From Janthinobacterium sp. 64 (GTDB taxonomy: Bacteria > Pseudomonadota > Gammaproteobacteria > Burkholderiales > Burkholderiaceae_D), in contig NZ_PHUG01000001.1 in NCBI RefSeq assembly GCF_002813325.1, forward strand, positions 4,154,001 through 4,218,000: 64,000 bases of DNA, in the 5' to 3' direction. Positions within the stretch are counted from its first letter, which is position 1, and the number at the start of each line of letters is the position of its first letter. The notes beneath the pieces were generated by a model that saw nothing but the letters and a program-made list of their open reading frames with translations, made no database searches and was not told the DNA's origin. Below, piece by piece: positions 7,920-17,523 of this stretch. The translations under genes and the position numbers were made by a program.

Positions 7920-9563
7920 ATGCATACCATGAACCGTCTTGCCGCCGCCATCGTGCTGGCGTTTTCCAGCATCGCCGTGCCGGCGCTGGCTGTTGACGCG
8001 GCCCCCGTCGTTGCCGCCGCACCCACACCCGCATCCGCGCCCGCCTTCGATCTTGAGCGCGACGTCGCCACCGCCCTGAAAGTGTTCGACGTGCCCGGCA
8101 TGGCGATCGCCATCGTCAAGGATGGCAAAGTCATCACCGCCAAAGGCTTTGGCGTGCGCAAGCTGGGCGAACCGGCCGCCGTCGACGCGCAGACCCTGTT
8201 TGAAGTGGCATCGAACTCGAAAGGCTTCACGGCCGCCGCGCTGGCCATGCTGGTCGACGAAGGCAAGCTGGCCTGGGACGATCCCGTCACCAAACACCTG
8301 CCCGGCTTCCAGATGCACGATTCCTACGTGACGGGCGCCATGACCATCCGCGACCTGCTGACGCACCGCAGCGGCCTGGGGCTGGGTGCGGGCGACTTGC
8401 TGTGGTGGCCGACGACGACGTTTTCCACCGACGAAATCATCGAGAAGCTGCGCTACATCCGTCCGGCCACGAGTTTTCGCAACAGCTATGCCTACGATAA
8501 CCTGCTGTACATCGTGGCCGGCAAGATCATCGCCGACAAGGCGGGCAAGAGCTGGGGCGAGGCGATGCATGAGCGCATCCTGGCGCCGCTGGGCATGACG
8601 GGCACCACCACCAGCCTGGCTGAAAATGCGGGCAAGCCCGACGTCGCCAGTGCGCACAGCAAGATCGACGGCAAGATCGCCGCCGTCAAATCGATGCCCG
8701 TGCCGAACGCCGTGGGTGCAGTCGGCATCAACACGAATGCGGAAGACATCGCCAAGTGGATGATGGTGCTGCTCGACGGCGGCAAGATCGCCGGCGTGCA
8801 GGACAGGGATGGCAAGGACGCGCGCCTGTTCAGCGAAAAGCAGGGCCGCGAAATGTGGACGGCGCAAACACCGATCAAGATTGCCGAGCCGAAGCCGGCG
8901 CTGGCCGCCACAAAACCGAACTTCAGCGCGTATGGTCTGGGCTTCCAGCTGCGCGACTACAAGGGCATGAAAGTGGCCATGCACGGCGGCGCGCTGCAGG
9001 GCTTTTATTCGCGCGTGGTGATGGTGCCGGAAGCGAAACTGGGCGTGGCCATCCTCACCAATGCGGAAAATGGCGGTTCCATGACGGCGCTGCAATGGCG
9101 CATCCTCGACCATTACCTGCAGGCGGCGCCGTCGGACTGGCTGGCGCTGGTGGCCAAGGTAGAGCAGGACCAGCATGCCGAGGAAGTGAAAAAGCAGGGC
9201 AAGGCGTCGAGCGCGCGCGCGGCGAAATCGCAGCCGTCGCTGCCGCTGGCCGCGTACGACGGCGAGTATGAAGATGCCTGGTACGGCAAGGTCGTCATCA
9301 AGCCGGAAGGGAAAAAGCATATTCTCAGCTTCACGCGCACGCCGGACCTGACGGGCGAGCTGGAACACTGGCAGCACGATACCTTCATCGTGCGCTGGAA
9401 AGAGCGCAATTTCAACGCCGACGCGTATGTGACGTTTTCGCTCAATCCCGATGGCAGCATCGACAGGGTAAAAATGGCGCCCGTGTCGGCCGAGACGGAT
9501 TTCAGCTACGACTTCCAGGACCTGAGCCTGGTGCCGGTGAAACCGAAGGAAGCGAAGAAATAA
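7920..9563 (+). CDS. Class C beta-lactamase-like serine hydrolase with C-terminal DUF3471-type domain
   Basis: A 547-residue exported serine hydrolase of the beta-lactamase/DD-peptidase (S12) fold. It has a signal peptide of about 24 residues (cleavage after VPALA), the SxxK nucleophile motif SNSK at residues 98-101, the YxN motif YDN at 192-194, and an HGG in place of KTG at about 355. The extra 140 residues at the end form a DUF3471-like beta domain (LAAYDGEYEDAWYGKVVIKP onward), common in esterase or peptidase members rather than true beta-lactamases. The preceding aminopeptidase ends 22 bases upstream, so the two probably act together on D- or L-peptides. Antibiotic hydrolysis is not implied. 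Confidence 0.85.
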   Translation: MHTMNRLAAAIVLAFSSIAVPALAVDAAPVVAAAPTPASAPAFDLERDVATALKVFDVPGMAIAIVKDGKVITAKGFGVRKLGEPAAVDAQTLFEVASNSKGFTAAALAMLVDEGKLAWDDPVTKHLPGFQMHDSYVTGAMTIRDLLTHRSGLGLGAGDLLWWPTTTFSTDEIIEKLRYIRPATSFRNSYAYDNLLYIVAGKIIADKAGKSWGEAMHERILAPLGMTGTTTSLAENAGKPDVASAHSKIDGKIAAVKSMPVPNAVGAVGINTNAEDIAKWMMVLLDGGKIAGVQDRDGKDARLFSEKQGREMWTAQTPIKIAEPKPALAATKPNFSAYGLGFQLRDYKGMKVAMHGGALQGFYSRVVMVPEAKLGVAILTNAENGGSMTALQWRILDHYLQAAPSDWLALVAKVEQDQHAEEVKKQGKASSARAAKSQPSLPLAAYDGEYEDAWYGKVVIKPEGKKHILSFTRTPDLTGELEHWQHDTFIVRWKERNFNADAYVTFSLNPDGSIDRVKMAPVSAETDFSYDFQDLSLVPVKPKEAKK

Positions 9564-9567
9564 AGCG

Positions 9568-9670
9568 GTAGGTCGGGTTAGCGCGCAGCGCGTAACCCGA
9601 CGCCATCACCGCCGACGCCATCACCGGCGCCAACGATGTTGTCGGATTACGCGCGGCGTTGCCGCGCTAA
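9568..9670. repeat. REP-like dispersed palindromic repeat, copy 1
   Basis: Starting five bases after the hydrolase stop codon, GTAGGTCGGGTTAGCGCGCA opens an element with internal inverted arms (GTCGGGTTA...TAACCCGAC and GATTACGCG...CGCGCTAA-type). A second copy sits at 53574-53680. Shared blocks are GTAGGTCGGGTTAGC, GTAACCCGACGCCA, and CAACGATGTTGTCGGATTAC. It resembles repetitive extragenic palindromes and could act as a transcript-end hairpin. The following 190 bases up to 9860 hold no gene I can support. Confidence 0.7.
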
Positions 9671-9860
9671 CGGTCATGGCGGATTTTCCTCCACCCCATA
9701 TAATGAAACATGTAATTCCCGCCGGTCGAGTTAGAGGCGTCAGGGGTGACGCTTGGCAAGATGACGAGAATTACACTATCACTTTCTTGCATCGCTGCAA
9801 TATATTGCTGGCGAGGGGGCAGTCTTTGCCATCACTACGGTTGTTTCACGTTAAGCCGAC

Positions 9861-10700
9861 CTACTTGACGAACTTCAGGGTCATGCGGTCGCTCTCGCCG
9901 ATGGCCGTGTATTTGGCGCGGTCGACGTCCTTGTTGGCATAGGTGGGCGGCAACGCCCACACGCCGCCCTGGTGGTCGGCATGGTCTTTCGGATTGGCGT
10001 TGATGTCCGACTTCGCCGCCAGCTTGAAGCCCGCGTTTTCCGCCAGCTTGATCACATACGCTTCGTGCATGTAACCGCTGCTTGCCGTGGCATCTTGCGC
10101 CTTGCTGGTCGGCAGGCGGTGCTCGACGACGCCGAACACGCCGCCCGGTTTCAGGCTGTCATACACTTCCTTGAACAAGGTCTGCATGCCCGCCTCGCCG
10201 ATCGGTATCCAGTTGTGGATATTGCGGAAGGTGAGCACCATGTCGGCCGTGCCCTTGGGCGCGATGCGGTAGGTGGTCGGTGGTGCGAAGGCGCCGAGTT
10301 CCACCTTGCCGAAAGCGGCCGGATTGGCGTCGAGTTTTTGCTGGAAGCGCGCCGCGCCACGGCGTGCGCCTTCACTGGCGGATTGGGGATCGTTGCCGGC
10401 GGCGATCAGCTTGCCGTGGTCGCGCAGGTAGGGCGCCAGGATTTCCGTGTACCAGCCGCCGCCGGGCGCCAGTTCCACCACCGTCATCGTCGGCTTGATG
10501 CCGAAGAACGTCAGCGTTTCATACGGGTGGCGGGCGCTGTCGCGCAGCGCGTTGGCCGGCGTGCGCGCACTGCCGGCGATGGCCGCCTTCAGGGCCGCGT
10601 CGCCCGTATCGGCGGCCAGCACTGCGCCGCTGCCGCCACAGGCCAGCATGACCGTCAGGGCCGCGGCCAGGGATACTCGCTTCATCATCATCTGCTCCAT
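9861..10700 (-). CDS. Exported class I SAM-dependent methyltransferase-like protein
   Basis: A 279-residue protein with a signal peptide (MKRVSLAAALTVMLAC..., likely cut at VLA-AD) followed by a Rossmann-type methyltransferase core. Motif I is VVELAPGGGWYTEILAPYL near residues 76-94 and a later strand reads LKPGGVFGVVEHR near 187-199. It matches the predicted-methyltransferase family COG4798, whose members are predicted to be exported and have no firmly known substrate. An exported SAM enzyme is biochemically puzzling because SAM is not known to be abundant outside the cytoplasm. The PPOX-family gene ends 65 bases upstream on the same strand and may be cotranscribed. Confidence 0.8.
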   Translation of the reverse strand: MEQMMMKRVSLAAALTVMLACGGSGAVLAADTGDAALKAAIAGSARTPANALRDSARHPYETLTFFGIKPTMTVVELAPGGGWYTEILAPYLRDHGKLIAAGNDPQSASEGARRGAARFQQKLDANPAAFGKVELGAFAPPTTYRIAPKGTADMVLTFRNIHNWIPIGEAGMQTLFKEVYDSLKPGGVFGVVEHRLPTSKAQDATASSGYMHEAYVIKLAENAGFKLAAKSDINANPKDHADHQGGVWALPPTYANKDVDRAKYTAIGESDRMTLKFVK

Positions 10701-10765
10701 TCATGAGTGGGTCGATTGGTGGCGATCGCCATCAACGCCGATCATCGGGCAAGCACGCTGGCCGG

Positions 10766-11422
10766 TCAAGCGGATTCCATACCCCATGCGGCGGCATACG
10801 CGGGCATGTCGCAGTTGTTGAGCGCATCGGCGATGGCCGCGCCACGGCCGTGCGTCAACGGCAGTTCGCCCGTCCAGACGGCATGCGCCATGTCGTCCGC
10901 ATCGTCGATCGGACCGCCCTTGCGCTGCTTGACGGCGTATTCGTCGAGTGCGATGCGCAGCACGGTGGTGGCCGCGTATTCCTTGGCGTTGCCGCCGCGC
11001 ACGTGCGCCAGACGGCCCGGCACCAGCTTTTCCATCAGCGCATCCATGGCCGCATGCTGCTGGCCGATGTCGCTCACTTTCTCAAACCGCCCGTACACCA
11101 TCGCCGAGCGGTAGTTCATCGTGTGGTTGAAGGCCGAGCGCGCCAGCACCAGGCCGTCGAGATGGGTGACCGTCACGCACACGTCGCTGTCTTGCAGGAG
11201 CTTGAGCATGCGGCTGCCGTTCGAGCCATGGATGTACAGGTGGCCATCGATGCGCCAGCAGGCGGTCGGGATGCAATGGTTTCCGTGCTCGTCGTGGAAG
11301 GCGATATGGCACAGGTAGGCGGCATCGAGGATCGCGTGCAAGGTGGCTTGCTCGTAGCTGGCCAGTTCGGCGACGCGGCGCACGCGGGTACGGGGGCTGG
11401 GGGGCAGGGTGGTAGTGGTCAT
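10766..11422 (-). CDS. PPOX-family flavin-binding split-barrel protein
   Basis: A 218-residue protein of the pyridoxamine-5'-phosphate-oxidase-like FMN-binding split-barrel family (COG3467, NimA-like group). The core reads YLCHIAFHDEHGNHCIPTAC, then HLYIHGSNGSRMLK and VCVTVTHLDGLVLARS, with YRSAMVYGRFE later; these match the beta-barrel strands of the group. The start at 11422 (MTTTTLPP) was preferred over 11530 because the upstream residues lie across the divergent promoter region. It is divergent from a MocR-family regulator (now broken), the normal genomic partner arrangement for B6-related genes. True pyridoxamine phosphate oxidase activity is not established. Confidence 0.82.
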   Translation of the reverse strand: MTTTTLPPSPRTRVRRVAELASYEQATLHAILDAAYLCHIAFHDEHGNHCIPTACWRIDGHLYIHGSNGSRMLKLLQDSDVCVTVTHLDGLVLARSAFNHTMNYRSAMVYGRFEKVSDIGQQHAAMDALMEKLVPGRLAHVRGGNAKEYAATTVLRIALDEYAVKQRKGGPIDDADDMAHAVWTGELPLTHGRGAAIADALNNCDMPAYAAAWGMESA

Positions 11423-11435
11423 GGCGGAAGTCCCG

Positions 11436-11493
11436 TTGGTTGAAGAGGAAGGCCGCACTATAATCGGCATCTGGCCCTGAAAAAAGAGCCAGA
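11436..11493 (+). promoter_or_regulatory. Predicted mocR promoter and inverted-repeat operator
   Basis: TTGGTT (11436-11441) and TATAAT (11459-11464) are 17 bases apart on the plus strand. Just downstream, TCTGGC (11470-11475) and GCCAGA (11488-11493) form an inverted repeat with a 12-base spacer, at or next to the expected transcription start. It lies in the 106-base gap between the divergent PPOX and mocR genes, where an autoregulating MocR protein would bind. Confidence 0.5.
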
Positions 11494-11528
11494 AGTGAGA
11501 AATAATTTGAAGCCATAACGGGAGTCGC

Positions 11529-12616
11529 ATGGATTATGCATTGCTGCTGAACGCGTTCGAACGCATGCACCGCGAGCGGGGCTGGCCGCCACACGAGTGC
11601 TGGCGGCCGAACTGGGGTTGGCGCGCAATACCGTGCTGTACGCCTACGAGCAACTGGCCAGCGAAGGGTTTGTCTTGCCGGACCGTCGCGGCACCGTGGT
11701 CGCCGGCAACGTCGCCCAGCCGGTGGTGGCGCCAGCGGCCGGCAGCAACGATGGCTTGTCGCGCCGCGCACAACGTTTGCGCGGCGTGGCGGGACAGGAT
11801 GCCAGCGCGGCAGTGGTGTTTCCCGCCGACGCGATGGGGGCGTTCGCGCCTGGCGTGCCGGCGCTCGACGAATTCCCGCTGGCGCAGTGGCGGCGCATGC
11901 TGGACCGCGCATGGCGCGCGCTGACGCCGCGCCAGCTCAATTACGGCGACCCTGCCGGCGAGCCGCAGCTGCGCATGGCCATCGCCGACCATTTGCGCGC
12001 CGCGCGCGGCGTCGTCTGCGATGCGGGCCAGGTGTTCATCACGGACGGCACGCAGAGCAGCCTCGATGTGTGCCTGCGCGCCTTTGCCGACCAGGGCGAC
12101 ACCTTGTGGATCGAGCACCCCGGCTATGGCGGCGCGCTGGCGGCGGGGCGTGGTGCCGGGCTGCAGGTGACGGGCATTGCCGTCGACATCGATGGCATCG
12201 CGCCGACGGACGACGATTGGCGCGACACGCCGCCGCGCCTGATCTACACCACGCCGTCGCACCAGTATCCGACGGGCAGCGTGCTCAGTCCCGCGCGCCG
12301 CATGGCGCTGCTCGAACGCGCCCGCGCGGCCGGCGCCCTGATCATCGAAGACGATTACGACAGCGAATTTCGCCATGGCGGCACGGCCGGCATGCACCTG
12401 GCGCTGCGTTTTCACGATGCTGCATGGGATGACCTGGCGCTGAGCCGGCGCGCCGCGCAGGACGGCATCGTGGCGCTGGCGTTGTCGGCGCATGGCACGG
12501 GCGAAGGGACGGGAGAAAGGCAAGGCTGGAACGGTTTCCTGCTCGGTTACGCGCAGGTGCCGGCCGAAAACATGGACGGTCTGGCGCGCCGCCTGGGCGC
12601 AGTGCTGCCAGCGTGA
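11529..12616 (+). pseudogene. MocR/PdxR-type (GntR-aminotransferase fusion) regulator, disrupted by two deletions
   Basis: The reading starts as MDYALLLNAFERMHRER (frame of 11529), but the family's next conserved block, GLAATRVLAAELGLARNTV, is only in a different frame (from about 11582). About 20 residues of the winged-helix domain are missing there, with a frameshift. Frame 2 then reads through the aminotransferase domain to IIEDDYDSEFRH (about 12345-12374) and jumps directly to GGTAGMHLALRF, a motif normally about 120 residues later. The lost part includes the TFSK-type PLP-binding lysine. Both DNA binding and cofactor binding should therefore be lost. A complete MocR is about 470-490 residues; the remains total about 360. 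Confidence 0.8.
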
Positions 12617-12626
12617 AATTACGACT

Positions 12627-13406
12627 TTACTGCTGATCCAGCATCCACTGTTTCAAGCCGTTGACCCAGTTCTTGGCGGGCAGGTTGAATTGCTTCTTGA
12701 TGGTGGCGGCGCGTTCGTACAAGTCGCTGAAGTCGAGCGATGGCGATTTTTTGAAGGCCAGCACGACGATGTTTTCATCTTCCTCTTCCGGTACCCAGAC
12801 GACGGCGTCGAAGACCAGTTCCATCGCCTGCAAATTCTTGTCGTAGTTGGGGAAGTCGCCGAAGACATTCGTGCACATGATGCCGTCGTCCGTCAGGCAG
12901 TCGAAGCAGGCCTGGTAGAACTCGGGCGTGTCGAGCACGGGGCCGCGCGCGTCTTCGTCGTACAGGTCCACTTGCAGCGCATCGACCGTGCCGTGGTTGG
13001 CCGGATCGAGCACGAAGTCGAGCGCATTCATTTCGCGCACGTCGAGGTGGGCGTCGTTCGGCGGCAGCGCAAACTGGGCGCCGCAGATGGCGATCACGTT
13101 CGGATTGAGTTCGATGGCCGTGACCGTGGCGTCGGGGAAGCGGCGGTAGCTGAATTTGGTCAGTGCGGCGCTGCCCAGTCCCAGCTGCACGATGCGTTTT
13201 GGCTGCGTCTTGAACAGCATCCACATCATCATCATCTGCACGTATTCGAGCTCGATGGCGTCGGGTTTGTCCAGGCGCATGGCGCCCTGCACCCACTTGG
13301 TACCCAGGTGCAGGTAGCGGATGCCGCGGTGTTCGGTGGTGGTAGCCGGCGGGTGGCCCGGGTGGCTGAAAGCGGTATGGCTGGTGGAGGTAAAGTCGGT
13401 CGTCAT
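12627..13406 (-). CDS. Spermidine synthase-like methyltransferase-fold protein
   Basis: A 259-residue soluble protein with the polyamine aminopropyltransferase fold. The SAM/dcSAM-binding loop reads RIVQLGLGSAALTKFSY near residues 71-87, the acidic motif AIELNPNVI near 97-105, and a DLYDEDARG loop near 147-155. It lacks the N-terminal beta-barrel of classical SpeE and has GLGSAAL instead of GGGDGG, so it belongs to the spermidine-synthase-like group rather than being a proven spermidine synthase. It stands alone, convergent with the mocR remnant (10-base gap), and follows the terminator of the sensor kinase operon. Confidence 0.75.
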   Translation of the reverse strand: MTTDFTSTSHTAFSHPGHPPATTTEHRGIRYLHLGTKWVQGAMRLDKPDAIELEYVQMMMMWMLFKTQPKRIVQLGLGSAALTKFSYRRFPDATVTAIELNPNVIAICGAQFALPPNDAHLDVREMNALDFVLDPANHGTVDALQVDLYDEDARGPVLDTPEFYQACFDCLTDDGIMCTNVFGDFPNYDKNLQAMELVFDAVVWVPEEEDENIVVLAFKKSPSLDFSDLYERAATIKKQFNLPAKNWVNGLKQWMLDQQ

Positions 13407-13431
13407 GGCGTCAGTGTAGCAGCCACATGAA

Positions 13432-13453
13432 AAAAGACGCTGCAGCGTCTTTT
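13432..13453 (-). terminator. Rho-independent terminator of the sensor kinase operon
   Basis: A perfect 22-base palindrome with arms AAAAGACGCTG and CAGCGTCTTTT. On the minus strand it continues into a TTTTTT run, so it terminates the operon whose last gene ends at 13558. Confidence 0.75.
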
Positions 13454-13465
13454 GGGTGGGGAGCG

Positions 13466-13573
13466 AGATTGCTTGCGGCGCCGTGCCAGGAAGCCGAGTA
13501 TGCCCAGGCCGGCCAGCAGCATGGCATCCGTTTGTGGTGCGGCAACCGGGGCCAGGTTCAGCAGGGAAGGATC
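13466..13573 (-). pseudogene. Remnant of a PEP-CTERM-type sorting signal
   Basis: Between the histidine kinase stop (13558) and the terminator, a minus-strand frame different from the kinase reads LAPVAAPQTDAMLLAGLGIL then GFLARRRKQ. This is the composition of a PEP-CTERM tail: a Pro motif, about 15 hydrophobic residues rich in Gly/Leu, then an Arg cluster at the C-terminus. The frame has no start of its own and runs back into the kinase gene, so it looks like the surviving 3' end of a deleted surface-protein gene. The canonical VPEP is not intact (VAAP). Confidence 0.5.
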
Positions 13574-14876
13574 AATGTCACCGCCAGTCCGCCGCCTTCG
13601 CGGTTGGCCAGGGTAATGCGTCCGCCATGCGCTTCGGCGATCTCGCGCGCCAGGGCCAGGCCCAGTCCCGTGCCGCTGCGCTTGGTGGAGTAAAACGGCA
13701 CCAGTGCGTTTTCCAGCACGGCGCCGCTCATACCCGGCCCCCGGTCGCGCACTTCGATGCGCAGCTGCCCATGCGCCTGGCTGATGTGCAGGCCGATATG
13801 CTGGAGCTTGGAGCCGGACTCCAGCGCATTCTTGAGCAGGTTCAGCAGCGCCTGCTGCATTTGCGCCGCATCGAACACGGCCGCCTGCGCGGGTGGCGGG
13901 CCGTCGAGCGTGAAGGCCGTCTGCGAGGCCAGGCTGTCGAGGAAAGGCTGCCACTCGCACGGCGCCAGGCGCGGCGCGGGCAGCTTGGCAAAGCGCGCAT
14001 AGCCGAGGATGAAGGTTTCCAGGTGGCGCGTGCGCTCCTCGATGGTGGCGAGGATTTGCGGCAGGCGCTCGGTCTGGCCGCGGCGTACCAGCTCGGCGCC
14101 GGAATGGGCCAGCGAGGCCAATGGCGCCAGCGAGTTGTTGAGTTCATGGCTGATGACGCGGATGACTTTTTTCCAGGTCTGCACTTCCTGGCGCCGCAGT
14201 TCCAGCGTCAGCTGGCGCAGCAGCAGCAGTTCGTGCTTGCGTCCGTTCAGGCTGAAGCTGCGCCGCGCCAGGTGATACACCTCTTCCTGTTCCCCTTCGC
14301 CGCTGGTAAACAGGCCGTCGTTGCGGCGCGCCAGCGCTTCGGCCAGGGCCGGCGCCGCCTCGCGCACGATGTCGTCCAGGTGGCGTCCTTCAAGCCGGCG
14401 GCCGTGGTGCAGCAACTGGCGCGCGGCCAGGTTGGCGTAGACGATGGCGCTGCCCTCTGCCACCAGCAGCATGGCCACCGGCGTGTTTTGCACCATGGTG
14501 TCGAGCAGCAGTTCGCGCTGCACCAGGTCCAGGCGCTGCTTGCGCAGCACGTCGCCCAGCGCATTGTGGGCAGCCACCAGGTCAGCCAGTTCATCGTTCT
14601 GCGGCCAGCGCAAGCTGAAGCCGAAGTCGCCGTCCTGGTAGCTGGCGACCGTGCCGCTCAGGGCGCGAAACAGCGACAGCATCGATTGCAGCTGGGCGCG
14701 GATGGTAATGACGGCCACCGGCAGCACGCACAGCAGGGTACTGGCCAGCACCAGCAGCGGCTGGCCTGGCAAAAAATGCGCGAGCAGCAGGGCGATGACG
14801 ATGCCCAGCACCAGCAGGGTGATGATCAGCGCCGTCCAGCGCGTGAGCAGGGAGAGGCGCATGGGACGGTAGGCCA

Positions 14877-14877
<1 letters not shown>
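13558..14877 (-). CDS. PAS-containing sensor histidine kinase (NtrY-like)
   Basis: A 439-residue membrane kinase. Two transmembrane segments occupy about residues 10-60 with almost no periplasmic loop between them, so it likely senses within the membrane or cytoplasm. A PAS-like region follows (about 110-210), then the H-box VISHELNNSLAPLASLAHSG near 250, the N-box LLNLLKNALESG near 340, G1 RDRGPGM and G2 GTGLGLALAREIAEAHGG. The HELNNSLAP form of the H-box is typical of kinases that pair with sigma54 activators. Its start codon shares one base with the stop of the NtrC-type regulator gene (14877), so they are coupled. It is the last gene of the six-gene exporter operon. Confidence 0.88.
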
Positions 14878-16229
<1,352 letters not shown>

Positions 16230-16257
16230 GCGCGCAGCATATCACTCAGGTGCCGGC

Positions 16258-17493
16258 TCAGGTACTGCGGGTGGCAGTGGCTGGCGAAATGCTGGCCGCG
16301 CGCCAGGCCGGGCCGTACACGGCGCCCAGGCCCAGCAGCCAGAAGACGGCCGCGCCACCAAGCAGGTAGGGCAGGGGCAGGCGCGCCATTTCCAGCTGGC
16401 TGACCAGCAGCTGGTTCAGCGCCAGGGCCAGCAGCACGCCGGCAGCCACGCCGACGCTGGTGATCATGAAATTCTCCGTCAGGAAGTAGCGCAGGATGTC
16501 TACGCGGCGCGCGCCCAGGGCACGCCGCACGCCGATCTGCTTGCGCCGCTGCGTCACCCACAGGCTGGCGATGCCGACGATGCCGCTGGCGGTGACCAGC
16601 AGCAGCAGGGCCGAGACCGTGATCAGCATCCACGACATCGCGCGGTCGGCGCGGTAGCGCGTGTCGCGGTCTTCATCGAGTGTGCGCAGGCGCACGATCA
16701 GCTTGTCCGGCGTGGCTGCGCGGATGGCCTGCTCGGCGTCTTTCATCACGCGGTCGCGCTGGCCCGCTTCGGCACGGATGGTCAGCAGGGTATCGCCGTC
16801 GCCCGTCAGGCGTGCGGGAAACAGCACCGAATACTCTCCTTTGTCACCCACTTCCGCACCCTGGCTCTGCAGCCGCTCGACGACGCCGACGACTTGCAAT
16901 TGCTGCGCTCCTTCGCCGGTGCCCAGAAAGAGCGGCATGCCCAGCGCACTGCTGCCACCAGGGTGGATTTTCTCGGCCATTGCCCGCGTGACGATGACTT
17001 GCGGGGGAAATTCTTCCGTCACGTTCTGGTCGATTTCGACGATCTCGGCTGGCGTGAAGTCGCGTCCTTCCACCAGCGTCAACCCCCAGGTCTTGATCAG
17101 GGAATCGGGCGTGATATACACGGCGGCAATGGCGGAACTGTTTTCCTGCTTGCGGCTGGCGGCGAAGCCGCTGTTGCTGCCACTGCGCGACAACGGCACC
17201 TGGCTCACCTGCGCTACCGAGACGACGCCCGGCACGGCACGTGCGGCCGCGGCCAGGCGCTTTTGCAGCGCGAGTTCTTCGTTGTGGCCCAGCGGACGCA
17301 GGTTGCGCGCCAGCAGGTGGAAGACGTCGCCCTCCGCCGCCACGCCGCTGGGCCGCGCCGCCACTTCCTGGCGCACGTTGACGATATGCAGGGCATTGGC
17401 CAGGATGGCCAGGCTCAGGGCTACTTGCACGGCGACCAGGATGGCGCCGGTTTTGCTGCGCATCAGCGCAGACAGGATGGGTCGGATTTCCAT
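16258..17493 (-). CDS. ABC transporter permease, FtsX/MacB type (second copy)
   Basis: A 411-residue permease of the MacB/FtsX class: one N-terminal membrane helix (about residues 17-38), a large periplasmic MacB_PCD domain (about 40-280), and three helices near the C-terminus (starting about 290, 340 and 375). The conserved cytoplasmic coupling sequence TQRRKQIGVRRALGARRVDI sits between the helices. It shares the fold with the upstream permease, and the two probably form a heterodimer with the ATPase encoded two genes earlier. Such mechanotransmission systems export peptides, antibiotics or lipoproteins from the periplasm rather than importing solutes; the cargo here is unknown. Confidence 0.87.
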   Translation of the reverse strand: MEIRPILSALMRSKTGAILVAVQVALSLAILANALHIVNVRQEVAARPSGVAAEGDVFHLLARNLRPLGHNEELALQKRLAAAARAVPGVVSVAQVSQVPLSRSGSNSGFAASRKQENSSAIAAVYITPDSLIKTWGLTLVEGRDFTPAEIVEIDQNVTEEFPPQVIVTRAMAEKIHPGGSSALGMPLFLGTGEGAQQLQVVGVVERLQSQGAEVGDKGEYSVLFPARLTGDGDTLLTIRAEAGQRDRVMKDAEQAIRAATPDKLIVRLRTLDEDRDTRYRADRAMSWMLITVSALLLLVTASGIVGIASLWVTQRRKQIGVRRALGARRVDILRYFLTENFMITSVGVAAGVLLALALNQLLVSQLEMARLPLPYLLGGAAVFWLLGLGAVYGPAWRAASISPATATRST

Positions 17494-17523
17494 GGTGATC
17501 CTATTCGTGTGCGGTCGATACTG

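Noticed and set aside
9676..9942. 88-codon plus-strand frame after the REP-like element
   Set aside because: No ribosome site, no recognisable domain, and it runs into the antisense of the methyltransferase gene.
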